Assembly (NCBI GenBank): GCA_000824845.1
Contig: CCNC01000141.1
Span: forward strand, 124,001 to 188,000
Origin: Mesorhizobium sp. ORS 3359
GTDB taxonomy: Bacteria > Pseudomonadota > Alphaproteobacteria > Rhizobiales > Rhizobiaceae
DNA length: 64,000 nucleotides
Reading direction: 5' to 3'
Shown here piece after piece: positions 53,532 through 61,025 of this stretch (its first letter is position 1; each line of letters begins with the position of its first letter). The notes under the pieces are model-generated. The model did not search any database, was not told the DNA's origin, and saw nothing but the letters and a program-made list of their open reading frames with translations. The position numbers were made by a program, and so were the translations under genes.

Positions 53532-54506
53532 ATGACCCGCACCATCGTCGCCTCGGCGACCCGAGAAATCGTCATCGGCTTCGATCAGCCCTTCTGCGTG
53601 ATCGGCGAACGCATCAACCCGACCGGCAGGAAGAAGCTCGCCGCCGAGATGGTGGCCGGCAACTTCGAGACTGTCATCAAGGACGCGCTGGAGCAGGCCG
53701 CCTGCGGCGCCACCATGCTCGACGTCAATGCCGGCGTCACCGCCGTTGACCCGAACGCCACCGAGCCGGCGCTTCTGGTGCAGACGCTCGAGATTGTGCA
53801 GGGCCTGGTCGATCTGCCGCTGTCGATCGACTCTTCGGTGACCGCAGCGATCGAGGCCGCGCTGAAGGTCGCCAAGGGCCGCCCGCTCGTCAACTCCGTC
53901 ACCGGCGAGGAAGAGAAGCTCGAGGCCATCCTGCCGCTGGTCAAGAAATACAACGTCCCGGTCGTCGCCATCTCCAACGACGAGACCGGCATCTCGATGG
54001 ATCCGGATGTCCGCTTCGCTGTCGCCAAGAAGATCGTCGAGCGTTGCGCCGATTTCGGCATTCCCGCGCATGACGTCGTCGTCGATCCGCTGGTGATGCC
54101 GATCGGCGCGCTGGGCGATGCCGGCCGCCAGGTGTTCGCGCTGCTGCGCCGCCTGCGTGAAGAGCTCAAGGTCAACACCACCTGCGGCCTCTCCAACATC
54201 TCCTTCGGCCTGCCGCACCGCCATGGCATCAACGCCGCCTTCATCCCGATGGTGATCGGCGCCGGCATGACCTCCGCAATCATGAACCCGGTGCGGCCGC
54301 AGGAAATGGAAGCCGTGCGCGGCGCCAATGTGCTCAACGGCACCGACGAGAACTGCACCAACTGGATCCGCACCTACAAGGACTACAAGCCGGCCGAAGG
54401 CGGCCATGCCGTTGCGGCTCCGGTCGCTGTCACCGCTCCCGGTGAAGGCGCTGCCGCCGGCGGCCGCCGCCGCGGCGGCCGCGAAGCCCGCATGGCCAGG
54501 GGATAA
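53532..54506 (+). CDS. Methyltetrahydrofolate:corrinoid methyltransferase (MeTr/MtgA-like, split-MetH subunit)
   Basis: 324 residues with a pterin-binding TIM barrel: CVIGERINPTGRKKLAAEM at the start, TMLDVNAG (near residue 60), LSIDSS, VNSVTGEE and ISNDETG. These match the folate domain of MetH, acetogen AcsE and MtgA. It moves the methyl group between folate and the corrinoid carrier. The last 25 residues are Arg/Gly/Ala-rich (GGRRRGGREARMARG). GGAGAG precedes the ATG. With the protein at 38885 it would supply the folate and homocysteine modules of a split methionine synthase. Confidence 0.9.
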   Translation: MTRTIVASATREIVIGFDQPFCVIGERINPTGRKKLAAEMVAGNFETVIKDALEQAACGATMLDVNAGVTAVDPNATEPALLVQTLEIVQGLVDLPLSIDSSVTAAIEAALKVAKGRPLVNSVTGEEEKLEAILPLVKKYNVPVVAISNDETGISMDPDVRFAVAKKIVERCADFGIPAHDVVVDPLVMPIGALGDAGRQVFALLRRLREELKVNTTCGLSNISFGLPHRHGINAAFIPMVIGAGMTSAIMNPVRPQEMEAVRGANVLNGTDENCTNWIRTYKDYKPAEGGHAVAAPVAVTAPGEGAAAGGRRRGGREARMARG

Positions 54507-54585
54507 GCGCGCAATCGTGGGCCGCACCGCAAACAATGCTGGTCCGATCGCATCGCGGATGCGTTCGGACAGTTCTGCTTTGCGT

Positions 54586-54828
54586 TCAGGCCATGCCCAA
54601 AATGGCGTCGAACAGCGCCATCCCCGCCCACGATCCGAAAATGCCCGTGACGCCGCCGACGATGAAATCATCGTCATAGGCGGGCCAATAGGCGTGCAGC
54701 GCCAGGGTTCCGACGACCGCGCCGACAATCCCTGTGGCAAGATATTGCGGATTGCGCAACCACGAGCCCTTGATCACGCGCACCATGGTGAACGCGGTGA
54801 AGATGGCGGAGGGCAGCAGATCCGACAT
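54586..54828 (-). CDS. Small conserved membrane protein
   Basis: 80 residues beginning MSDLLPSAIFTAFTMVRVIKG, with a hydrophobic segment (YLATGIVGAVVGTLALHAYW) and a second near the C-terminus (GGVTGIFGSWAGMALFDAIL). No family is recognised. It lies on the opposite strand between the folate methyltransferase and reactivase genes and therefore breaks a simple operon. A longer start at 54894 is possible. Confidence 0.55.
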   Translation of the reverse strand: MSDLLPSAIFTAFTMVRVIKGSWLRNPQYLATGIVGAVVGTLALHAYWPAYDDDFIVGGVTGIFGSWAGMALFDAILGMA

Positions 54829-54917
54829 GGTTGGCCCCTGGACCAATGGACTCTCCGCCCAATAGTAGAACGATCCGTTAAACGGCATCGGCAATTGCCA
54901 TCGAGACGCGTGCCAGC

Positions 54918-56987
54918 ATGAATCCTCCCCCCAACATCACCGATCCGCTCGTCCTGTTCATGCCGTCGGGCAAGCGCGGCCGGTTCCCGGTCGGCACGCC
55001 GGTGCTCGATGCGGCGCGCCAGCTCGGCGTCTATGTCGAAAGCGTGTGCGGCGGCCGCGCCACCTGCGGGCGCTGCCAGATCGAGGTGCAGGAAGGCAAT
55101 TTCGCCAAGCACAAGATCATCTCGTCCAACGACCACATCTCGCCCAAGGGCGCCAAGGAGGAGCGCTACGAGCGCGTGCGCGGCCTGCCCGAGCGGCGTC
55201 GTCTTTCCTGCTCGGCGCAGATTCTCGGCGATCTGGTCATCGACGTGCCGCAGGACACGGTCATCAACGCCCAGACCATCCGCAAGGACGCCGACACCAG
55301 GGTGATCGCCCGCGATACGGCAATCCGCATGTGCTATGTCGAGATCGAAGAGCCCGACATGCACAAGCCGCTCGGCGACCTCGACCGGCTCAAGATCGCC
55401 CTGATGAAAGACTGGGGTCTCAAGAATCTCGAATTCGACTTCTATCTGCTGCCGCAGGTACAGGGCATCCTGCGCAAGGGCAACTGGACCGCAACGGCCG
55501 CCATCCACAAGGACGCCGACAGCGACATCGCACGCGTCATCGCGCTGTGGCCGGGCCTGAAGAATGAGGCCTACGGCCTCGCCTGCGACATCGGCTCGAC
55601 CACCATTGCCATGCATCTGGTGTCGCTGCTGTCGGGCCGCGTCGCCGCGTCCTCCGGCACCTCCAATCCGCAGATCCGCTTCGGCGAGGATCTGATGAGC
55701 CGCGTTTCCTATGTGATGATGAACCCGGACGGCCGCGAGGGCATGACGGTTGCCGTGCGCGAGGCCATTTCCAGCCTGGTCGACAAGGTGTGCGCCGAAG
55801 GCAACGTCCAGCGCGCGGACATCCTGGATTCCGTCTTCGTCGGCAATCCGATCATGCATCATTTGTTCCTCGGCATCGATCCGACGGAGCTTGGCGGCGC
55901 GCCCTTCGCGCTGGCCGTCTCGGGCGCGGTGCGTATCAAGGCCTCCGACATCGGCTTGAAGCTCAACCAGGGCGCGCGCCTCTATATGCTGCCCTGCATC
56001 GCCGGCCATGTCGGCGCCGATGCCGCCGCCGTCACGCTGTCGGAAGGCCCGCATCGCCAGGACGAGATGATGCTGATCGTCGACGTCGGTACCAACGCCG
56101 AGATCGTGCTGGGCAACCGGGCTCGCGTCGTCGCGGCCTCCTCCCCCACCGGCCCGGCCTTCGAGGGCGCGGAAATCTCCGGCGGCCAGCGCGCGGCGCC
56201 CGGCGCCATCGAGCGCGTGCGCATCGATCCGGACACGTTGGAGCCGCGCTACCGCGTCATCGGCTCGGAACTGTGGTCGGATCAGCCGGGATTCGCCGAG
56301 AGCGTGCAGGCGACCGGCGTCACCGGCATCTGCGGCTCCGGCATCATCGAGGTGATCGCCGAGATGTATCTGTCAGGCATCATTTCCGAGGACGGCGTCG
56401 TCGACGGATCGCTTAGCATGCGCTCGCCGCGCGTCGTGGCCAACGGCCGCACCTTCTCCTATGTGCTGAAGGAAGGCGAGCCGAAGATCACCATCACCCA
56501 GAACGACGTGCGCGCCATCCAGCTTGCCAAGGCGGCGCTCTATGCCGGCACCAAGCTGTTGATGGAAAAGCAGCACACCGATCATGTCGACCGCATCCAT
56601 TTCGCCGGCGCCTTCGGCTCCTTCATCGATCCGAAATACGCCATGGTGCTCGGCCTGATCCCGGACTGCGACCTCGACAAGGTCTCGGCCGTCGGCAACG
56701 CCGCCGGCGCCGGCGCGCGCATGGCGCTCTTGAACCGTGGCTACCGTCGCGAGATCGAAGAGACGGTGAGCAGGATCGAGAAGATCGAGACGGCGCTGGA
56801 ACCGAAATTCCAGGAGCACTTCGTCTACGCCATGGCGCTGCCGAACAAGGTCGACCCCTTCCCCAAGCTGGCCGCCGCAGTGAAGCTGCCGCCGCGCAAG
56901 GCAATGAGCGAGGACGGCGCCGCAGGCGACGCCACCCCGCGCCGGCGCTCACGCGAGGAGCGCGCGGCGCGGCGGGGTCGCGGGTAG
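54918..56987 (+). CDS. Corrinoid reductive-activation protein (RACo/RamA-like, DUF4445)
   Basis: 689 residues. An N-terminal 2Fe-2S ferredoxin domain has CGGRATCGRC (about residues 41-50) and the fourth Cys in RRLSCSAQ (near 97). A linker follows, then the ASKHA-type DUF4445 domain with ACDIGSTTIAMHL, a first phosphate loop, and IVDVGTNAEIVLGN, the second. Such proteins use ATP and a low-potential electron to return inactive Co(II) corrinoid to Co(I). An Arg-rich tail (RRRSREERAARRGRG) ends it. In Roseobacter relatives such a protein serves a split methionine synthase, which fits the local gene set. Confidence 0.92.
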   Translation: MNPPPNITDPLVLFMPSGKRGRFPVGTPVLDAARQLGVYVESVCGGRATCGRCQIEVQEGNFAKHKIISSNDHISPKGAKEERYERVRGLPERRRLSCSAQILGDLVIDVPQDTVINAQTIRKDADTRVIARDTAIRMCYVEIEEPDMHKPLGDLDRLKIALMKDWGLKNLEFDFYLLPQVQGILRKGNWTATAAIHKDADSDIARVIALWPGLKNEAYGLACDIGSTTIAMHLVSLLSGRVAASSGTSNPQIRFGEDLMSRVSYVMMNPDGREGMTVAVREAISSLVDKVCAEGNVQRADILDSVFVGNPIMHHLFLGIDPTELGGAPFALAVSGAVRIKASDIGLKLNQGARLYMLPCIAGHVGADAAAVTLSEGPHRQDEMMLIVDVGTNAEIVLGNRARVVAASSPTGPAFEGAEISGGQRAAPGAIERVRIDPDTLEPRYRVIGSELWSDQPGFAESVQATGVTGICGSGIIEVIAEMYLSGIISEDGVVDGSLSMRSPRVVANGRTFSYVLKEGEPKITITQNDVRAIQLAKAALYAGTKLLMEKQHTDHVDRIHFAGAFGSFIDPKYAMVLGLIPDCDLDKVSAVGNAAGAGARMALLNRGYRREIEETVSRIEKIETALEPKFQEHFVYAMALPNKVDPFPKLAAAVKLPPRKAMSEDGAAGDATPRRRSREERAARRGRG

Positions 56988-57170
56988 GCATCTTTCCGCC
57001 TCCAAAACTTCAAATTCATTTGCATGCAAATGTTTCCGGATCCGCACGATCCGGAAACCGAAGCGCTGTTCTCGCGAAATCGACCCGATACAGGCGTGAC
57101 GCATTTAGCGGCCATCGCATGGCGGCCGGGGATCATTCTCGGGCGCCGCTGGTCTTCAAGGGAGAAGAAA

Positions 57171-57356
57171 ATGTCAATGTTCGGAAATCTCAGCCGCTTC
57201 GGTGTCACCATCAGGCAGGCCCACGCCAGGAACAAGGCGATCCGCGCGCTCAACGATCTGCCGGCACATGTCCAGAAGGATATCGGTTGGCCGGCTTCGC
57301 CGCCGAGCGACCCGCAGGCAGCCCTGCACAAGCTGCTTTTGGGCACGCCGCGCTGA
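57171..57356 (+). CDS. DUF1127 family small protein
   Basis: 61 residues ending in the DUF1127 signature LPAHVQKDIGWP. GGAGAAG precedes the ATG. Such short Arg-rich proteins are common in Rhizobiales; some affect RNA turnover or phosphate and nitrogen responses. A second copy with the same core lies at 60128. A possible 36-residue frame starts on the stop codon (TGATG). Confidence 0.8.
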   Translation: MSMFGNLSRFGVTIRQAHARNKAIRALNDLPAHVQKDIGWPASPPSDPQAALHKLLLGTPR

Positions 57357-57466
57357 TGACCTTCGCAGACAAATGCAAGCTGCTCGGCAAGCGCCGGGGC
57401 CACGATGCGGTTCCGGCGACCGGGGACAACAAACTGCGCGCCGCGCTGCTGCCGAAGCGGCGTTAG
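57356..57466 (+). CDS. Possible coupled 36-residue peptide
   Basis: Its ATG overlaps the DUF1127 stop (TGATG), and the frame is basic (MTFADKCKLLGKRRG...LLPKRR). There is no family match. The overlap could allow re-initiation, but codon use alone cannot prove it is a gene. Confidence 0.3.
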   Translation: MTFADKCKLLGKRRGHDAVPATGDNKLRAALLPKRR

Positions 57467-57515
57467 AGCATGATCCCGAAAAGTGGGAACCGGTTTTCGG
57501 AGAAGATCATGCTCC
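57465..57515. repeat. Palindromic intergenic repeat (GAGCATGATC...GATCATGCTC)
   Basis: Ten-base arms GAGCATGATC and GATCATGCTC enclose CCGAAAAGTGGGAACCGG and TTTTCGGAGAA. This is the best-preserved copy of the family in the window. The rest of the gap to 57765 holds no recognised gene. Confidence 0.8.
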
Positions 57516-57765
57516 AACAAGAAGTTTGATCAGTACGACGATTCAGCGAAACGTCGTTCTGATCTAAGGCAATTCCAGGGAAAGCGTTCAGCGACTGGCT
57601 CAGCGACTTCGCCATAGCTCCTCCGTAATTGCCTAGACAGGGAAACCGGCACGACCGGATCACGCCGATGTGCCAGCGTGAATCCTTGACATTTTTTTCA
57701 GCGGTACAATCTTCGCAGAGCGGGGGAATTCTTTTAGTCGGCTCTGCCGAGATCCGTGTATCCGC

Positions 57766-58782
57766 ATGCCCAGTTTGAAAAGCCACCTCGTTTCGTTCGT
57801 CCTGCGGCACAGCCGCAAGAAGGCGTTTTCCAGCCCCGAGAACCTGCAGCGCTGGATCGCCTATGCCCGCAAGACCGAGGACCATCATCCGCCGGCCTTG
57901 CTCAAGGCGCGGCTGGACATCGCCGAGACCGAGATCGGCGGTTTTCCCGTCTATGAGATCGCGCCGAAGGCAGGCGAACGTCGGCGCATTCTCTACATGC
58001 ATGGCGGCGCCTATGTTTTTCAGATCACCTCCTATCATTGGGGACTGATCGCCGAGATGGCCGAGCGTCTCGGCTTCGGCATCACCGTGCCGATCTACCC
58101 AATCGCGCCGGAGCACGATTTCCACGATATGTTCGGCATGGTCGGCGACGTCTACCGGCGCATGCTCGAAGAGACCGAGGCCGAGGACATCGTCTTCATG
58201 GGTGATTCCGCCGGCGGCAACATGGCCGTCGTGCTGACTATGATGGCGGCCGAGGAGGGCCTGCCCTCGCCGTCGCGCCATGTGCTGATCTCGCCCGGCC
58301 TCGACGTTTCGCTTGCAAATCCTGAAGTCTTCGAGGCCGAGCGGCAGGATCCTTGGCTAGGCATTCCGGGTGGGCTGGAAGCAGTGCGGCTCTACAGCGC
58401 CGGTTTCGACCGCAAAGACTGGCACATCAGCCCGCTTTACGGCGACTTATCCGTGCTGCCGAAGACGCTGCTGCTGACCGGTTCACGCGACATGCTGACA
58501 CCGGATAATCTCATCTTCGCCGAACGGGCGCGGGCTGCCGGCGTCGAGGTCGACGTGGTCTATGAGGAGGGCATGTTCCACGTCTGGCCGCTGATCGAGA
58601 TGCCGGAAGCGCGCCGCGCGCGCGACAGCATCGTATCGTTCCTGAGGGATGAAGCCCGCAGTCAAGCCGAAAGGGAGACGGTCAACTCGTCGGCCAAGGG
58701 CCTATCAAGAGCTCCGTTGATGACCGGATTTGCGAGTACGAAGATCGCGTCGGCGATTTCATCGCTTCGATCGGGCTGGTAG
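57766..58782 (+). CDS. Alpha/beta hydrolase, hormone-sensitive-lipase type
   Basis: 338 residues. The HSL-family oxyanion motif MHGGAYVF is near residue 80, the nucleophile Ser in MGDSAGGNMA (near 148), the Asp in TGSRDML and the His in EGMFHVWPL. This points to an esterase or lipase for short acyl chains. The last ~45 residues (after DEARSQAERE) go beyond the usual end and overlap a small opposite-strand gene by 121 nt, so the frame may have lost its original stop. Confidence 0.85.
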   Translation: MPSLKSHLVSFVLRHSRKKAFSSPENLQRWIAYARKTEDHHPPALLKARLDIAETEIGGFPVYEIAPKAGERRRILYMHGGAYVFQITSYHWGLIAEMAERLGFGITVPIYPIAPEHDFHDMFGMVGDVYRRMLEETEAEDIVFMGDSAGGNMAVVLTMMAAEEGLPSPSRHVLISPGLDVSLANPEVFEAERQDPWLGIPGGLEAVRLYSAGFDRKDWHISPLYGDLSVLPKTLLLTGSRDMLTPDNLIFAERARAAGVEVDVVYEEGMFHVWPLIEMPEARRARDSIVSFLRDEARSQAERETVNSSAKGLSRAPLMTGFASTKIASAISSLRSGW

Positions 58783-59000
58783 CTGATATCGTCCCTGAGT
58801 TCGATCAGATTTGCCCATTCCTCCACGTCGGACGCGGCTAGCTCCCCCGTGAGAAAGCGACGGAGCGTCCTCGCTATGTGATCGGCGCTAAGGACAACGA
58901 TCGGCGTATCCGACCAGCCAAGCTCTCCAATCATGTCGGTCAGCCGCTCAATCGGCTTTGCGAATGCAACGAGGTCGCTGAGCACCGAAAGTCGGTCCAT
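58662..59000 (-). CDS. Small conserved acidic protein
   Basis: 112 residues. It contains SADHIARTLRRFLTGELAASDVEEWANLIELRDDI, a helical arrangement also found in uncharacterised small proteins of many bacteria where a short helical repeat precedes EEWAN. No membrane segment. The 3' end overlaps the esterase gene in convergent orientation. Its start lies 9 nt after the LysR stop on the same strand. Confidence 0.6.
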   Translation of the reverse strand: MDRLSVLSDLVAFAKPIERLTDMIGELGWSDTPIVVLSADHIARTLRRFLTGELAASDVEEWANLIELRDDISYQPDRSDEIADAIFVLANPVINGALDRPLADELTVSLSA

Positions 59001-59008
59001 CACGTTCG

Positions 59009-59908
59009 TCAGAACTTGCCGGTCTCGCGGAACAGCTCGAACGTCGCGCGGATATGGTCGGCCACGGCCTTCACCGGCGCGCTGGCGTCGGGCGCCACCA
59101 CCATGGCGAGATTGTAGGTGCCAATCTCCGGCATCCCGTCCTTGGCGCCCAGCGAGACCATCTCGTCGCCAAGGAAGGATTTCGGCAGCGGCGCCACCGC
59201 AAGGTCGGCCATGATCGCGGCGCGCTGGCCGGCCGTGTGGGCGCTCATATAGGCGATGCGGTAATTGCGGCCTTCGCGTCCAAGCGCTTCGAGCGCGCCG
59301 GCCCGCCAGGCGCAGCCCTCCTCCCACAGCGACACCGGCAAAGGTTCGCGCAGATGCGCGCAGCCGCCCTTGGCGCCGGCCCACACGATCGGCTCGGTCA
59401 GCAGGACCTCCGCGCCGACGGCGCTGGTCTTGTAGGAATTGGTGAGCAGCGTGATGTCGAGCGCGCGGTCATCCATGCGCCGGCGCAGATTGATGCTCTG
59501 GTCGATGGTGACGTCGACGGCGATCGAAGGATGCGACTGCGCGAAGCGCTTCAGCACATGCGGCAGCACGCGCTCGCCATAATCGTCCGGGGACCCAAGC
59601 CGCACCACGCCGACAATGTCGGGAATGATGAACTTCGACACCACCTCGCGGTTGATCGACAAAAGCCGGCGGGCATAGCCGAGCAGCATCTCGCCATCCG
59701 TCGTCAGCGTCACCGAACGCGCATCGCGCGCGAAGACGGAACGGCCGAGAATATCCTCCAGCTTCTTGATCTGCATGGAGACGGCCGACGGCGTGCGGAA
59801 CACCGCGTTGGCGGCGGTGGTGAAGGAGCCGGTCTCGGCGATCGCCACGAAAGTGCGCAGCACATCGAGGTCAAGCAGCGGCAAAGGGTGATTGAGCGGG
59901 GCGTTCAT
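59009..59908 (-). CDS. LysR family transcriptional regulator
   Basis: 299 residues. The N-terminal winged helix-turn-helix (LRTFVAIAETGSFTTAANAVFRTPSAVSMQIKKLE) is canonical, followed by the effector-binding domain (VVRLGSPDDYGERVLPHVLKRF). It resembles rhizobial LysR proteins with no assigned effector. It is divergent from the DUF1127 gene at 60128, across about 220 nt. Confidence 0.88.
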   Translation of the reverse strand: MNAPLNHPLPLLDLDVLRTFVAIAETGSFTTAANAVFRTPSAVSMQIKKLEDILGRSVFARDARSVTLTTDGEMLLGYARRLLSINREVVSKFIIPDIVGVVRLGSPDDYGERVLPHVLKRFAQSHPSIAVDVTIDQSINLRRRMDDRALDITLLTNSYKTSAVGAEVLLTEPIVWAGAKGGCAHLREPLPVSLWEEGCAWRAGALEALGREGRNYRIAYMSAHTAGQRAAIMADLAVAPLPKSFLGDEMVSLGAKDGMPEIGTYNLAMVVAPDASAPVKAVADHIRATFELFRETGKF

Positions 59909-60127
59909 GGGAGCCGACCTTCAATTTTTCTGATGCAATCCATCATTCCATTTCGTTTGATTGAACATCACTCCGGGCGCATAGTCAACTCGATCGATGC
60001 AGGATGCTGCCAAAAGCAGCCATGAAACGACCCTGACACAGTCCTGCAATCGACACGAAATGAAGCTGAAACAGACCTGACTTAACGCAGTGACGGGCGC
60101 CTCCCTGCCCGCATAAAGGAGAAAGAA

Positions 60128-60313
60128 ATGTCTATCCTGTCGTCCATTGGTCGGCTTGCGACCGAATTCAGCGCGGCCCGCGCCCGCTATCAGACCGAAC
60201 GCGCCATCCATGCGCTGCCGATCGAACTGCAGAAGGATATTGGCTGGCCGGAAGCAGCCGACGTCAAGACCGGCCTGCGCCACGGTGTCGGAAGCTGGGC
60301 CGGAGCGAAGTAA
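60128..60313 (+). CDS. DUF1127 family small protein
   Basis: 61 residues with the core LPIELQKDIGWP, close to the one at 57171. AAAGGAGAAAG precedes the ATG and a strong terminator follows, so it is monocistronic. It may be controlled by the divergent LysR regulator. Confidence 0.8.
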   Translation: MSILSSIGRLATEFSAARARYQTERAIHALPIELQKDIGWPEAADVKTGLRHGVGSWAGAK

Positions 60314-60335
60314 TCACGTGTGTATGGAGATCTGA

Positions 60336-60368
60336 AGGCCTGCCGCGTCAGCTCGGCAGGCCTTTTTG
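60336..60368 (+). terminator. Rho-independent terminator after DUF1127 gene
   Basis: Ten-base stem AGGCCTGCCG/CGGCAGGCCT with an 8-nt loop, then TTTTTGTTTG. Confidence 0.9.
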
Positions 60369-60665
60369 TTTGTTTTAGGTCTTTTTGTTTGCATTCAAAC
60401 GACTCTTCCAGCCATGCCGCCGCTGCATGACGCATATGAACCACTCGCATAACGGGTTAACAGGCCAGGTAAGGCATTGTAACCAATAGGAAATTATGGG
60501 CACATTGCCCAAAAATGTCGCAAATCGTGTCGCTTTTCATATCAAGTGCTTCGTTTTTGCGATTTAGTTTTTGCCGAAGCGAGCCTATATCAGCGCCAGC
60601 AAAAACGAGCTGCCCCACTCCATCAAGCGAAGGCGACCCGTCTGAGCAACCAAATGGAGATGATG

Positions 60666-60800
60666 ATGAAGCTCTTTGCCCGCCTGTTTGCCCGCCGCGA
60701 AATGAACCTGACGACCGCTCTGGAGCGTCAGCGCCTCGCCAAGACCATGCCCGGCCAGACCGGCGCCGTGGCCGCTGCCCGTCTCGGCTTTGTTGCCTGA
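60666..60800 (+). CDS. Small protein of 44 residues, family unknown
   Basis: MKLFARLFARREMNLTTALERQ... is basic at the start and ends ARLGFVA. GGAG is followed by three ATGs in a row, and the last (60666) has the best spacing. The 350 nt upstream (from 60314) contain a terminator and a direct repeat TGTCGC at 60516-60533, which recurs in front of the GlxA-type regulator and the mttB-type gene. Confidence 0.55.
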   Translation: MKLFARLFARREMNLTTALERQRLAKTMPGQTGAVAAARLGFVA

Positions 60801-60918
60801 GACAATCCAGCACCGATAGGCTGAATTGAACGCCGCCCGGCTTGCCGAGGCGGCGTTTTCATTTGGGACGGGCAGTTGTCGGCCGCGCAGTGACGCCCTG
60901 CGGTTGTACCGATTGCCC

Positions 60919-60940
60919 ATTTGCGACCCATGTCGCAAAT
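60919..60940. promoter_or_regulatory. Palindromic operator candidate in front of the GlxA/AraC regulator gene
   Basis: Arms ATTTGCGAC and GTCGCAAAT (nine perfect pairs) with a 4-nt spacer CCAT, about 85 nt before the regulator's start. Related half-sites lie at 47037-47101 and 60516-60533. Autoregulation is the simplest reading. Confidence 0.6.
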
Positions 60941-61025
60941 TTAATCTTCACTTATCCGCCTACCCGATTGACAGGAATGGTTTTTCCTGTTGTCGCTATG
61001 CTGTTCGCGACGTTCTGTTCGCGTC

